This document shows positions 16,106 through 25,764 of a stretch of 64,000 nt of DNA, in pieces. How positions within the stretch are numbered: the stretch's first letter is position 1; every line of letters begins with the position of its first letter. The stretch covers positions 1-64,000 of the forward strand of contig JBJOQO010000003.1 in the NCBI GenBank assembly GCA_046049865.1. Reading direction: 5' to 3'. A program made the translations under genes and the position numbers. Source of the stretch: JANPCX01 sp046049865. GTDB taxonomy: Bacteria > Pseudomonadota > Gammaproteobacteria > Burkholderiales > Burkholderiaceae_C. The notes beneath the pieces were generated by a model. That model did not search any database. It saw only the letters and a list, made by a program, of their open reading frames with translations, and had not been told where the DNA came from.

Positions 16106-18427
16106 TCAACGCGAGAACAAGTCGAGAATGCTCTTGCGCTCCTCGGCTGCGATGGGTGCCAAGTTGTCTTCTAGCCCCAAGCTGCTGACACCCCGGCCTT
16201 GCGAGTACTCCTGGTAGTACCACTCGCCGCCCACTTGCACGACGCCGTCGGGTGGCGTGGCTTGCGCGACAGGCACCCCTTTCAGTGCGGTCGACATGTA
16301 ATCAATCCACACCGGCAGTGACAACCCCCCTCCGGTTTCGCGGTCGCCCAATTTCCTTGGGTTGTCGTAACCCATCCAAACGACAGCTACCACTTCGCGC
16401 TGGAAACCCGCGAACCAAGCATCCATCGAATCATTCGTAGTGCCTGTTTTGCCGTAGATATCACTGCGCTTGAGCGCGGCTTGCGCTTTCGCCGCTGTGC
16501 CGCTGCGAGTCACTTCTTGCAGCAGGCTGTTCATCATGAAAGCGTTTCGAGCATCCAGCGTGCGTAACGATTCGTCCAGCACCGCAGGCTTTGTTTCACT
16601 GATGATGCGACCTTTCGAATCGGTTACTTTTTCTATCAGCAACGGGTCGAGCAAGTACCCGCCATTGGCGAACACTGCATAACCTGACGCCATTTGCATC
16701 GGTGTGACGGAGCCCGCGCCTAAGGCCATGGTCAGATAAGCGGGGTGCTTGGCAGTTTCAAAGCCAAAACGCTTGAGCCACTGCTGGGCGTAGCCTGTCC
16801 CTACAGACTGCAAGATGCGTATCGACACCATGTTCTTCGACTTGGCCAGCGCGGTGCGCATCGACATCGGGCCCGAGAAAGTACCGTCGTAGTTTTTCGG
16901 TTCCCAGGGTTGGCTACCGGTGACGTCCGCGCCGAAAAACAAAGGCGCATCATTGATCACCGTGCTGGGTGTGAAGCCTTTCTCCAATGACGAGGAATAG
17001 ATGAAAGGCTTGAAACTGGAACCAGGTTGACGCCAGGCTTGCGTGACCCGGTTGAACTTGTTGCGGTTGAAATCGAACCCCCCCACCATGGCGCGTATCG
17101 CGCCCGTACTGGGATGCAGTGCGACAAACGCCCCTTCCACTTCGGGTTGTTGTGTGATGCTCCAGTCGCCCTTGCTTGCGCGAATCAAACGAATGACGGC
17201 CCCGCGCCGAATTTGCACCTTGGGGTTGGCTTTGTCTGCCAAACCGGACGTCGCCGGCTTGAGTCCCTCACCTTGTACTGTGACGTTCTCGCCAGATTGC
17301 AGCACTGCCACCACTTTGCGCGAGTTGGCTTCCAGCACAACGGCTGCTTTGAGCTCGTCGTTGTCAGGGTGTTCGACCAGGGCTTCTGCAATTCGCGCAT
17401 CCAAATCGGCGGCATTCGCGGGCAATTCAATGGTGGCTTCCGGGCCGCGGTAAACCTGGCGGCGTTCAAAGTCCATGATTCCCTTGCGCAGTGCACGGTA
17501 GGCCGCAAGCTGCTCGTTGGATTTCACGCTGACGTAAACATTCAAGCCTCGGCTGTAGGTGTCGTTGCCATAGTGACTGAAGATCAATTGACGCGCCGCC
17601 TCAGCCACGTATTCCGAGTGAACCGGAACTTCAGGTTGGGTTCGGTACCTCAGCGCTTGGTGTTTTGCATCTTCGTGTTGCTCGGCGGTGATGAAACCGT
17701 TCTCCAGCATGCGGTCGATGATGTACTGCTGACGCTGGGTGGCACGTTTAGGGTTGCTGACAGGGTTGTAGGCCGAGGGCGCTTTGGGTAGTCCGGCGAG
17801 CATCGCTGCTTCTGCCACGGTCAGCTCTTTCAACGACTTGCCAAAGTAGATGTCTGCTGCGGACGCAAAACCATAGGCCCGCTGACCCAAGAAAATTTGG
17901 TTCATGTAGACCTCCAAGATTTGATCCTTGCTCAGCAAGGCCTCGATCTTGAGCGCCAACAGAATCTCGTAAATCTTGCGCGTGACGGTTTTTTCGCTCG
18001 AAAGGTAAAAATTTCTCGCCACCTGCATGGTGATCGTCGAGGCACCTTGTCTGCCCACCCCCCCGAACTGGGAAAGGCCCGCCCGCACGATGCCCTTGTA
18101 GTCGACGCCGCCGTGGGAATAAAAACGAGCGTCCTCGATGGCCAGAACGGCATCTTTGACAACCTTGGGGATTTGTCCGATGGGCGTGAAGTCGCGTCGC
18201 TCTTCGCCAAATTCACCCAACAGCACGTTGTCTTGAGAGTAGATCCGCAGCGGCAGTTTGGGTCTGTAGTCGCTTAAGCCCGAGACCTCCGGCAAATTGG
18301 GGTACGCCACTGCCAACGCAATGGTGATCAATAAGAGCCCCCCCAGCATGCCGGCGGCGACCAGCCCAAAGAGCCAACCGCCTAACCACAGCAAACCTCT
18401 CACCCACGGCGACGACGAAATTGACAT
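16106..18427 (-). CDS. mrcA: Penicillin-binding protein 1A, bifunctional
   Basis: Class A PBP that polymerises and crosslinks peptidoglycan, 773 residues from the ATG at 18427 (MSISSSPWVRG). An N-terminal anchor spans about residues 10-40. The GT51 transglycosylase domain has AIEDARFYSHGGVDYKG and GASTITMQVARNFYL, and an OB-like insert follows. The transpeptidase domain has the nucleophile motif PGSSFKPF (SxxK), the SKN motif (SxN) in ALAKSKNMVS, and KTG in IYGKTGTTNDSMDAW. It is divergent from pilM, a conserved proteobacterial arrangement. It lacks a clear own terminator before cyaY, 16 bp away and convergent. Confidence 0.96.
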   Translation of the reverse strand: MSISSSPWVRGLLWLGGWLFGLVAAGMLGGLLLITIALAVAYPNLPEVSGLSDYRPKLPLRIYSQDNVLLGEFGEERRDFTPIGQIPKVVKDAVLAIEDARFYSHGGVDYKGIVRAGLSQFGGVGRQGASTITMQVARNFYLSSEKTVTRKIYEILLALKIEALLSKDQILEVYMNQIFLGQRAYGFASAADIYFGKSLKELTVAEAAMLAGLPKAPSAYNPVSNPKRATQRQQYIIDRMLENGFITAEQHEDAKHQALRYRTQPEVPVHSEYVAEAARQLIFSHYGNDTYSRGLNVYVSVKSNEQLAAYRALRKGIMDFERRQVYRGPEATIELPANAADLDARIAEALVEHPDNDELKAAVVLEANSRKVVAVLQSGENVTVQGEGLKPATSGLADKANPKVQIRRGAVIRLIRASKGDWSITQQPEVEGAFVALHPSTGAIRAMVGGFDFNRNKFNRVTQAWRQPGSSFKPFIYSSSLEKGFTPSTVINDAPLFFGADVTGSQPWEPKNYDGTFSGPMSMRTALAKSKNMVSIRILQSVGTGYAQQWLKRFGFETAKHPAYLTMALGAGSVTPMQMASGYAVFANGGYLLDPLLIEKVTDSKGRIISETKPAVLDESLRTLDARNAFMMNSLLQEVTRSGTAAKAQAALKRSDIYGKTGTTNDSMDAWFAGFQREVVAVVWMGYDNPRKLGDRETGGGLSLPVWIDYMSTALKGVPVAQATPPDGVVQVGGEWYYQEYSQGRGVSSLGLEDNLAPIAAEERKSILDLFSR

Positions 18428-18757
18428 GGTTGGGAAAGGGTTGGGGTCGGGGGGGATCCCCGCGAGGGGATGCAAATAGGCGCGCTAAACACCAAAGCGG
18501 ACTCTGAATTATAGAAAGGGTCCGTATCCGTTACCGCCATCCTATCGACCAGGAGTAACAGTTCTGAAACAGTTGGCGTATTCCCTAAGGGTTCACCCGA
18601 AAGTGTCGAAGTTCGAAAGCGTTTTCCGTCAGTGTTTCGCAACGAGAGGTGTCTGTGAAAACAGAATTTCTCTTTGTTGAACAAGGACTTTACTGCTAGC
18701 ATTCAAGTGAACTATTAACAAGCCAGCGCCTTTGTTGGCGCGTTGGGAGAAGGTGTC
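18428..18757. other. Divergent regulatory region mrcA / pilMNOPQ
   Basis: This 330-bp gene-free stretch separates the divergent mrcA and pilM genes and must hold both promoters. It contains the pilM promoter candidate listed separately and a small hairpin (GCGCC/GGCGC, 18726-18741) just before the pilM ribosome-binding site. No other structure was recognised. Confidence 0.6.
18674..18702 (+). promoter_or_regulatory. Candidate sigma-70 promoter for pilMNOPQ
   Basis: TTGTTG (18674-18679) and TAGCAT (18697-18702) are separated by 17 bp. A TG dinucleotide one base before the -10 gives an extended -10. The predicted start falls about 50 bases before the pilM GTG. It was judged by eye only. Confidence 0.4.
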
Positions 18758-19837
18758 GTGAGCTTGCTGGACACGTTGTTAGGCCGAAAACACCCGCCAA
18801 TGATTGGGTTGGACATTAGCTCGTCCAGCGTCAAACTCGTTGAATTGAGCCAGAACGCTTCGGGCGAGTATGTCCTGGAGCGATTTGCGTCGGAGACTTT
18901 TGAAAAGGGCTGGATTACTGACGGCCAAATCGAAAAATTCGACGAAGTAGCCGAGGCTGTTAAGCGCGTGGTCTCAAAAAGCGGAACCCGCACCAAGCAG
19001 GTGGTGCTTGCCATGCCGCAGTCGGCTGTGATCACTAAAAAGATCATGCTTCCTGCTGGTTTGCGGGAAGAAGAGCTTGAGATGCAGGTGGAATCCGAGG
19101 CCAATCAGTACATCCCATTTTCGTTAGACGAGGTGAGTCTGGACTTTTGCGTCATCGGTCCAAGCCCAACGTCTGTTGGGGATGTGGAGGTGTTAATTGC
19201 TGCCTCCCGAAAAGATCGCGTCCAAGACCGACAAGGTCTGGCCGAGGCTGCTGGGCTCAAACCTGCCATATTGGATATCGAATCTCATGCCTCTCGTCTG
19301 GCCATGGGGCGAGTGATATCGGCCTTGCCCAACGAAGGCAAGGACGCCTTGGTGGCGTTGTTTGAGATTGGCGCTGACACCACCAGCCTCAAAGTGCTGC
19401 GCGACGACGAAATGTTGTACGACCGTGACCAGGCGTTTGGCGGTGCACAGTTGACGCAGTTGATTTCCCGCCAGTACGGCTTTTCTTTCGAAGAAGCGGA
19501 GCAGAAAAAGCTGGCCGCCGATTTGCCTGAAGACTACGAAACAACCATCTTGGCGCCATTTGTCGACAGCCTGTCACAAGAGATCGGGCGAGCGCTCCAG
19601 TACTTCTTTACCGCCACGCCGCATCACAAGGTTCACTACGTCATGTTGGCTGGTGGCACGGCCGCCCTACCAGGACTGAAAGACCGCGTGACCGAGTTGA
19701 CAGGCTTTGCCGCCATGGTGGTGAACCCGTTTGACAACATGCAACTCGGTTCAGCGGTGCGCGAAAGCAAGCTGCGTCGGGAGGCATCCACTTACCTCAC
19801 GGCTTGTGGCTTGGCCATGCGGAGGTTCCTGCAGTGA
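18758..19837 (+). CDS. pilM: Type IV pilus assembly ATPase-fold protein PilM
   Basis: Actin-like cytoplasmic protein that binds the PilN N-terminus and links the pilus machine to the inner membrane, 359 residues. The GTG at 18758 (VSLLDTLLG) is chosen because GGGAGAAGG lies just upstream. Hallmarks are the early IGLDISSSSVKLVEL phosphate-1 motif, the FEIGADTTSLKVL phosphate-2 loop, and the late MLAGGTAALPGLKDRV adenosine motif. It heads pilMNOPQ; its stop overlaps the pilN start. Confidence 0.96.
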   Translation: MSLLDTLLGRKHPPMIGLDISSSSVKLVELSQNASGEYVLERFASETFEKGWITDGQIEKFDEVAEAVKRVVSKSGTRTKQVVLAMPQSAVITKKIMLPAGLREEELEMQVESEANQYIPFSLDEVSLDFCVIGPSPTSVGDVEVLIAASRKDRVQDRQGLAEAAGLKPAILDIESHASRLAMGRVISALPNEGKDALVALFEIGADTTSLKVLRDDEMLYDRDQAFGGAQLTQLISRQYGFSFEEAEQKKLAADLPEDYETTILAPFVDSLSQEIGRALQYFFTATPHHKVHYVMLAGGTAALPGLKDRVTELTGFAAMVVNPFDNMQLGSAVRESKLRREASTYLTACGLAMRRFLQ

Positions 19838-20472
19838 TTCTGATTAACCTACTTCCGCACCGTGAGGAGAGGCGCAAAAGGCGCGAGAAAGCCTTCATTG
19901 CGGGCCTTGTTGTAGCAGCCGCCCTTGGTTTGGCAGCAGTTGGTGTTTGGTACCTGATTCTTCAGCAAATGATTGACGGTCAGCAGCAGCGCAATTCTTT
20001 CCTGACCTCTGAAATTCAGAAGCTCGAAGTGCAGATCAAGGATATCGCATCGCTGCGCAGCGATATCGAGTCCCTCAAGGCCCGCCAGAAGGCGGTCGAG
20101 GACTTGCAGATTGATCGCAATGTGCCTGTCTATTTGTTGAATGAGTTGGTGCGCCAAACGCCTGAAGGCATTTATTTCACCAAGGTGACACAAGAGGGGC
20201 AGGTGCTGACGGTCAGTGGAATTGCGCAAACCAATGAACGTGTTTCCGAGCTGCTCCGAAATACCAATAACAGCTCGCCGTGGCTTGTGAAGCCCGAACT
20301 GATATCAATTGAAGTGTCCAAGGCGCAAGCTGCCACCCGCGACCAGCGTCGACTGTTTGATTTCTCTATGAAGGTCAGCGTGAAGCGGCCGCAGGATCAA
20401 GTCGCTGCGCCAGAAGGCGGCGCCTCCGCGCCTACCCCCCCGGCAGCGCCGACGGCGGCGAAGAAGGTCTGA
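19834..20472 (+). CDS. pilN: Type IV pilus inner-membrane protein PilN
   Basis: Bitopic membrane protein of the pilus alignment complex, 212 residues. It starts at a GTG overlapping the pilM stop (GTGA), giving VILINLLPHREERRKRREK. That N-terminus is the conserved INLLPHR peptide that docks into PilM. One transmembrane helix (AGLVVAAALGLAAVGVWYLI) and a coiled coil at about residues 45-90 follow, then a periplasmic ferredoxin-like domain and a Pro/Ala tail. It pairs with PilO. Confidence 0.95.
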   Translation: MILINLLPHREERRKRREKAFIAGLVVAAALGLAAVGVWYLILQQMIDGQQQRNSFLTSEIQKLEVQIKDIASLRSDIESLKARQKAVEDLQIDRNVPVYLLNELVRQTPEGIYFTKVTQEGQVLTVSGIAQTNERVSELLRNTNNSSPWLVKPELISIEVSKAQAATRDQRRLFDFSMKVSVKRPQDQVAAPEGGASAPTPPAAPTAAKKV

Positions 20473-20479
20473 GGTTTAA

Positions 20480-21169
20480 ATGGCGAACAGTCGATCATTC
20501 AACATGGACCTCAACTCAGTGTTTGAGGGCGCGGCCTCACAGTTCCGAGGGCTCAATCCCAAAGAGCCGGGCCAATGGCCCATCATGCCCAAGCTGGCCA
20601 TGTGGCTGGCCTTGGCAGTCATGCTCGTTGTTTTGGGCTGGGTGTTCATTCTGTCGGAGACACACGATGCCCTTGACGCTGAACGTGCCAAAGAGCCGAC
20701 TTTGAAGCAGGACTATCGAGGCAAACTGGCGCAAGCCGCTAATCTCAGTGAGCTTCGAAAGCAAAAGCTTCAAGTTGAAGAGTACGTCACTCAGCTCGAA
20801 AAACAACTCCCAGGCAAAGCGGAAATGGATGCGCTTTTGTCGGACATCAATCAGGCCGGCTTGGGGCGAGGCTTGCAATTCGAATTTTTTAAACCAGGTC
20901 AAGTGGTCGTTAAAGACTACTACGCCGAACAACCAATCAGTATCAAGGTATCTGGGCGCTATCACGACATTGGTGCGTTTGCCGCCGATATCGCCAATCT
21001 CTCGAGGATTGTGACTCTGCACAACATGCAAATCAATGCTCCTACCAAAGAAACTGGCTCTGCGTTGACCATGGAAGCCATGGCTAGAACTTATCGCTAT
21101 CTTGATCAGGCCGAAGTTCAGCAGGTCAAAGATGCCGCAGCAAAAGCCAAGGCGGGAGGCAATAAATGA
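20480..21169 (+). CDS. pilO: Type IV pilus inner-membrane protein PilO
   Basis: Partner of PilN, 229 residues. A cytoplasmic N-terminus precedes one transmembrane helix (LAMWLALAVMLVVLGWVFIL). A periplasmic coiled coil covers about residues 60-110 (KLAQAANLSELRKQKLQVEE), and the C-terminal domain contains KVSGRYHDIGAFAADIANL, the typical PilO core. It starts seven bases after pilN and its stop overlaps the pilP start by four bases. Confidence 0.95.
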   Translation: MANSRSFNMDLNSVFEGAASQFRGLNPKEPGQWPIMPKLAMWLALAVMLVVLGWVFILSETHDALDAERAKEPTLKQDYRGKLAQAANLSELRKQKLQVEEYVTQLEKQLPGKAEMDALLSDINQAGLGRGLQFEFFKPGQVVVKDYYAEQPISIKVSGRYHDIGAFAADIANLSRIVTLHNMQINAPTKETGSALTMEAMARTYRYLDQAEVQQVKDAAAKAKAGGNK

Positions 21170-21717
21170 GTGTCCAACAACGTGCATCAACTCTTGTCGC
21201 GTTGGTAGCGACAGCGTTCATTGCGATGAATACGGCTGGATGCAGTGGGAGTCAAGAGGAGCTACAGGAGTGGATGGAGCTTCAAAGGCGTGAAGTCAAG
21301 CCCAATGTCACGCCACTCTTGCCACCCAAAAAATTCATTCCTGAGCCCTATGCCGCATTCGAGGCTGTAGAGCCTTTCAGCACCCAGAAGTTGACGGTGG
21401 CACTGAAGCAGGAGACGCGGCAACCCAACTCACTGTTGGCATCGGAAATCAATAGGCGCAAGGAACCTCTGGAAGCCTACCCGCTAGACAGCATGGAAAT
21501 GGTTGGAAGCGTCACTAAACAAGCAAGACCTACTGCATTGCTGCGGGTGGACAAATTGCTTTACCAAGTCAAATTGGGCGACTATCTTGGTCAGAACTAC
21601 GGGAAGATCATCAAGATCACGGAAACGGACATAGCCCTGAGAGAAATCGTTCAGGACGCTGCGGGCGAATGGATTGAGAGAAACACCCTGCTGGAGCTCC
21701 AGGAGAAGGCGAAATGA
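21166..21717 (+). CDS. pilP: Type IV pilus lipoprotein PilP
   Basis: Inner-membrane lipoprotein connecting PilNO to the secretin PilQ, 183 residues. The signal peptide ends in the lipobox NTAGC (C26). An unstructured region follows, then the C-terminal beta domain with MVGSVTKQARPTALLRVD and VKLGDYLGQNYGKIIKI, the conserved PilP HR fold. ATGA overlaps join it to pilO and pilQ. Confidence 0.95.
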   Translation: MSVQQRASTLVALVATAFIAMNTAGCSGSQEELQEWMELQRREVKPNVTPLLPPKKFIPEPYAAFEAVEPFSTQKLTVALKQETRQPNSLLASEINRRKEPLEAYPLDSMEMVGSVTKQARPTALLRVDKLLYQVKLGDYLGQNYGKIIKITETDIALREIVQDAAGEWIERNTLLELQEKAK

Positions 21718-23909
21718 AGAACATGGAAAATGACATGATGGCAACTCAGCGGGCTAATGCGTGGGGAAGCATGCGTGCAGGTGTAGTCGCTTTGGCGACG
21801 CTTGTAGGCGCATCCTTCTCGGCGTGGGCACAAAATGCAGTTCAATCGGTCAACAGTAGCCAGCAAGCTGGCGCTGATGTCGTTCGCATTGAGTTGGCGC
21901 AAGCCTTGACGGAACTGCCCAAGGGCTTCGCTATTCAATCACCACCCCGTATCGCGATCGACTTACCCGGCGTATCAAACGGTGTTGGAAAGCCCCTGGT
22001 GGACGTCAACCAAGGCAATGTGCGATCCATCAATATCGCGCAATCGGGCGACAGAACACGATTGGTTCTCAACCTCAAACAAGCTGCGAACTACCGTGCT
22101 GAATTGCAAGGCAAGGTACTGATGCTGATTGTGGAAGCGCAAGGCTCCGGCGTCGCAGCGGTGGCCACACCGTCACAACCGGAAACCGTCCGATTCGCGG
22201 AAAACCTCAACCGAACACAGCTGCCTTTGCAAGGCATCGATTTCCGTCGCGGGCCTGATGGATCTGGTCGCGTTGTTGTTGATTTACCCAACAACCAAGT
22301 GGGAGTCGATATCCGCCAACAAGGCCAAGGGCTCGTGGTCGAGTTTCTGCGGTCCAGTTTGCCGGACAGCCTGCGTCGGCGTTTGGATGTGACAGACTTT
22401 GGAACACCTGTGCAGGTAATTTCCACCACGCAAAGCGGAGACCGCGTGCGCATGGTTGTCGAGCCGCGTGGAAATTGGGAGCACAGCGCTTATCAAACTG
22501 ACAACCAGTTTGTGCTTGAAGTGCGAAACCAGGTCGTTGATCCGAACAAGCTAGTACAAGGCCCTGGTTTTAATGGTGAGAAGCTCTCTCTTAATTTCCA
22601 GAACATTGAAGTTCGTGCACTGCTGCAAGTCATTGCCGACTTCACCAACTTCAACGTGGTCACCAGCGATACCGTCACCGGCAACGTCACTTTGCGTTTG
22701 AAGGACGTGCCTTGGGACCAGGCGCTGGAGATCATTCTGCAATCCAAATCACTCGGCTTGCGTAAGTCCGGCAACGTGATCTTGATTGCACCAAAAGACG
22801 AGTTGGCAGCGAAAGAAAAAGCCGACTTGGAATCCAAAGCGCAAATCACGCAACTGGAGCCTGTGCGCACACAAGCGTTCCAGCTGAATTATGCGAAGGC
22901 AGAGGTTGTGGCCAAAGGGCTGACTGGACAAGGCGGTGGTGGTGACAGCAACTCCAAAATTGTCTCGCCGCGTGGCAGTGTGGTGTTTGAAACCCGTACC
23001 AACCAGCTGTTCGTGACCGACATACCGTCTAAGCTGGAAGAAATTCAGGGGCTGATTGCCAAGATCGACATTCCTGTTCGGCAGGTCTTGATCGAAGCAC
23101 GAGTTATTGAAGCCGAAGACACCTTCGGGCGCTCACTCGGTGTTCGGTTGGGTACAGCCGATCTTCGCGGAATTCGTGGCGGCGTGCCTGGCTACAGCGT
23201 AGGTGGCGACAACCGGATCACCGTGGGTGGCAACATGAATGCCATCGGGGCTCAGACAATTCAAACGACGGCGACCACCGTGCCGTTCAACGACACCCAG
23301 TTCGTGAGCTTGCCAGCGAACCGACCAGGCAGCGCTTCTGCGGGCAGTCAGGTGGCCACATTCGCTCTGTCGTTGTTTGGTGCGAGTTCCAATCGATTCT
23401 TGAACCTGGAAATCTCCGCTTTGGAGGCCGATGGTCGGGGTAAGGTGGTATCAAGTCCACGAATCATCACTGCCGACCAAGTCAAGGCCTTTATCAAACA
23501 AGGTCAAAAAGTGCCCTTCCAAACAGCCACGTCAAGTGGGGCAACAGCGGCGACCTTCATCGAAGCGGTGTTGAAGCTCGAAGTAACCCCACAAATAACG
23601 CCTGAGGGCAATGTGATTCTTGATGTGGAAGTGACCAAGGACAGTATTGCGGCTGCTGCTACCTCCTTAGGCGGGGCAGTCAACACCAAGGCGATCAAAA
23701 CCCAGGTTTTAGTCGAGAATGGCGGAACGGTGGTGATCGGGGGCATCTACGAACAAAACGACCGCGAGAGCACCACTAAGGTGCCGTTCTTGGGAGACTT
23801 GCCTTATGTGGGGAATCTGTTTAAGTCCAAGGACAGAGTGCGAGATCGCACCGAGTTGTTGATTTTCCTGACGCCGAAAATCATCAGCGAACGCGAATCA
23901 TCAAGATGA
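21714..23909 (+). CDS. pilQ: Type IV pilus secretin PilQ
   Basis: Outer-membrane channel for the pilus fibre, 731 residues. A signal peptide (about residues 20-40, ending ASFSAWAQ) is followed by two AMIN domains that bind peptidoglycan. N0/STN and N1 domains come next (TLRLKDVPWDQALEIILQ, then RQVLIEARVIEAEDTFGRSL). The C-terminal secretin pore ends with GGTVVIGGIYEQNDREST and VPFLGDLPYVGNLFK. The start overlapping pilP is kept, though an internal ATG nearer the signal peptide could be used. The usual downstream aroK-aroB pair is absent here. Confidence 0.96.
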   Translation: MKNMENDMMATQRANAWGSMRAGVVALATLVGASFSAWAQNAVQSVNSSQQAGADVVRIELAQALTELPKGFAIQSPPRIAIDLPGVSNGVGKPLVDVNQGNVRSINIAQSGDRTRLVLNLKQAANYRAELQGKVLMLIVEAQGSGVAAVATPSQPETVRFAENLNRTQLPLQGIDFRRGPDGSGRVVVDLPNNQVGVDIRQQGQGLVVEFLRSSLPDSLRRRLDVTDFGTPVQVISTTQSGDRVRMVVEPRGNWEHSAYQTDNQFVLEVRNQVVDPNKLVQGPGFNGEKLSLNFQNIEVRALLQVIADFTNFNVVTSDTVTGNVTLRLKDVPWDQALEIILQSKSLGLRKSGNVILIAPKDELAAKEKADLESKAQITQLEPVRTQAFQLNYAKAEVVAKGLTGQGGGGDSNSKIVSPRGSVVFETRTNQLFVTDIPSKLEEIQGLIAKIDIPVRQVLIEARVIEAEDTFGRSLGVRLGTADLRGIRGGVPGYSVGGDNRITVGGNMNAIGAQTIQTTATTVPFNDTQFVSLPANRPGSASAGSQVATFALSLFGASSNRFLNLEISALEADGRGKVVSSPRIITADQVKAFIKQGQKVPFQTATSSGATAATFIEAVLKLEVTPQITPEGNVILDVEVTKDSIAAAATSLGGAVNTKAIKTQVLVENGGTVVIGGIYEQNDRESTTKVPFLGDLPYVGNLFKSKDRVRDRTELLIFLTPKIISERESSR

Positions 23910-23959
23910 ACCTCTTGCTACCTAGGCATCCCCAGACTGTCATGCAACGGATACTGAAT

Positions 23960-25645
23960 ATGAAATCTATCAACTGGCTCGTCGCGAACGCCTCGGCATG
24001 CGCCATTCTGTTGACCGCCTGCGGTGGGGGCGGTGGAAGTGCTGGAAATTCTCCATTCAATCCGAACGCCGGGACGGCAACAGCGGCGGATCTCAGTGTT
24101 TCGCCGAGTGCAACGCAACTCGGCAACACACCTTCGTCAAAAGTCACTTTGACCGTAACGGCGCTCGACAGTGGTAAGAGGGCAGTTCCCGAAATCCCGG
24201 TGACGGTTTCGGTCGATAACGGCAGCGATGCTGTCGTGACCCAGGTGAACACAAAAACGGATACTCAAGGCAAGGTGACGGCTGACGTTTCCGTAGGAGC
24301 AAATCGTGCCAATCGTCTTGTGAATTTGGTGGTCACAAGTGGGAGCATTACAAAAACAACGTCGATACAAGTGGTCGGTGCCTCCATCACGGCCACTGTC
24401 ACCCCGCCGGTTCTAGATCCGGGTGCAGCGGGAACTGTCCGCTACAGGGTTGTGGACCAGACCAGCAACGCGATGTCAGGCCAAGCCGTGCAGGTGACTG
24501 CAGTTGGGTTGACGCCACCGACCATTAATGCTGTGACAGATAGCAATGGCGAGTATGTTTTTAGGTATACCGCACCGGCGGCAATCGGCGCCTACACCAT
24601 CGCGGCGACCATCTCCGGCGCTACCAATGAACAAATTGTCAACGTGCAGCCAGCAAGTACTGTACCGTCAGCAAGTGGTGCCATTGTTTCTGCGTCGGTT
24701 TCTGCGAATCCAAGCGTCGTACCCGTCAATACCAGTGGGACTCAAAATAGAGCTGAAATCAGGGCGCTGTTCTTAGGCAGTGGAAATACGCCGATTCGCA
24801 ATGTAAGGGCACGATTTGATTTGAATGGTGATGCCAACTCCATCGGAGGAAGCATTGTCAGCGGCAGTACCATTTTGTACTCCGACACAAATGGTGTTGC
24901 AACAACAGCTTATGTGCCCGCCGCCCGAACCAGCCCAACGGATGGGTTGACTGTAAGAGTTTGCTATGGAACCACTGACGCTGCTCTGGCGAATGGTGCA
25001 TGCCCCAACGCAGCCTTTGTCACACTCACGGTAATCAACGATGCATTGGGCGTGACGATCGGTACTGATAACAGAATCGAGGTGAATACCGCCAGGTTGA
25101 CCTACATTCGTAAGTACGTCGTCCAAGTGGTGGATTCAGCGGGTCTTGCCAAGGCCGATGTCAACATCACTGCATCTGTTGACCTGCCCCGGTACCTCAA
25201 AGGTAGTTACACCCCTCCTCCTGTCGCACCACCAGCTGCGAGCGGTGCAGCCCCCGCACCCGCCATCCCTTGGTCTTGGACAGTGACGGCGGTATGTGTC
25301 AACGAGGACACAAACCGCAATGGCGTGCTCGAAGCGGGTGAAGATATTGACGGAGACATCAGGTTGGAGCCGGGCAAATCGGATGTGGCGGTGCAGCTTT
25401 TAGACACCAAGACGGGCCCAGATGGGAAAGCACTGATTCAAATCGAGTATCCGCAGAATTTTGCGACTTGGGTGAGTGCACGTGTCACGGTGTCTGCGTC
25501 TGGTGTTTTGGGTACCGAGGGCAGGGCCAGCTTCTTGGAGGACCCCGTTGGTGCTCCAGCAGATGCGGTGAAAGACGCAGCAGTCGCCCCGCCATTCGTC
25601 ATTTCTCCATACGGCATCACAAACTCTTGCACCAACCCGAACTGA
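23960..25645 (+). CDS. Ig-like domain surface lipoprotein next to pilQ
   Basis: A secreted, Thr/Val/Ala-rich beta protein of about 561 residues with a lipoprotein signal (MKSINWLVANASACAILLTA, lipobox Cys 21) followed by GGGGG. Several tandem Ig-like (Big_1/invasin-type) modules can be seen. Each has VTLTVTALDSG-like strands and glycine turns such as TDTQGKVTADV, SDTNGVATTAYV and TGPDGKALIQIEY. Near residue 445-465 a calcium-loop-like segment (DTNRNGVLEAGEDIDGD) resembles EF-hand/dockerin loops. An alternative start at 23906 overlaps the pilQ stop, but the later ATG gives a better signal peptide. Its place at the end of pilMNOPQ suggests a surface or pilus-associated role, which is inference. 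Confidence 0.78.
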   Translation: MKSINWLVANASACAILLTACGGGGGSAGNSPFNPNAGTATAADLSVSPSATQLGNTPSSKVTLTVTALDSGKRAVPEIPVTVSVDNGSDAVVTQVNTKTDTQGKVTADVSVGANRANRLVNLVVTSGSITKTTSIQVVGASITATVTPPVLDPGAAGTVRYRVVDQTSNAMSGQAVQVTAVGLTPPTINAVTDSNGEYVFRYTAPAAIGAYTIAATISGATNEQIVNVQPASTVPSASGAIVSASVSANPSVVPVNTSGTQNRAEIRALFLGSGNTPIRNVRARFDLNGDANSIGGSIVSGSTILYSDTNGVATTAYVPAARTSPTDGLTVRVCYGTTDAALANGACPNAAFVTLTVINDALGVTIGTDNRIEVNTARLTYIRKYVVQVVDSAGLAKADVNITASVDLPRYLKGSYTPPPVAPPAASGAAPAPAIPWSWTVTAVCVNEDTNRNGVLEAGEDIDGDIRLEPGKSDVAVQLLDTKTGPDGKALIQIEYPQNFATWVSARVTVSASGVLGTEGRASFLEDPVGAPADAVKDAAVAPPFVISPYGITNSCTNPN

Positions 25646-25703
25646 GATTGACTCTGGGGCTGAGCTCAAGTTGTTTCACAGGCGTAACCCTCTGTAAAAC
25701 TGA

Positions 25704-25733
25704 TTGAGCCAAGCGGGATTCAGACGATATACA
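25704..25733 (+). promoter_or_regulatory. Candidate sigma-70 promoter
   Basis: TTGAGC (25704-25709) and TATACA (25728-25733) are spaced by 18 bp. They lie 31 bases before the GTG of the next gene and downstream of the Ig-like gene. It was judged by eye. Confidence 0.4.
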
Positions 25734-25764
25734 TGCAGATATGCTTCAACTTAGGAGATCTGCT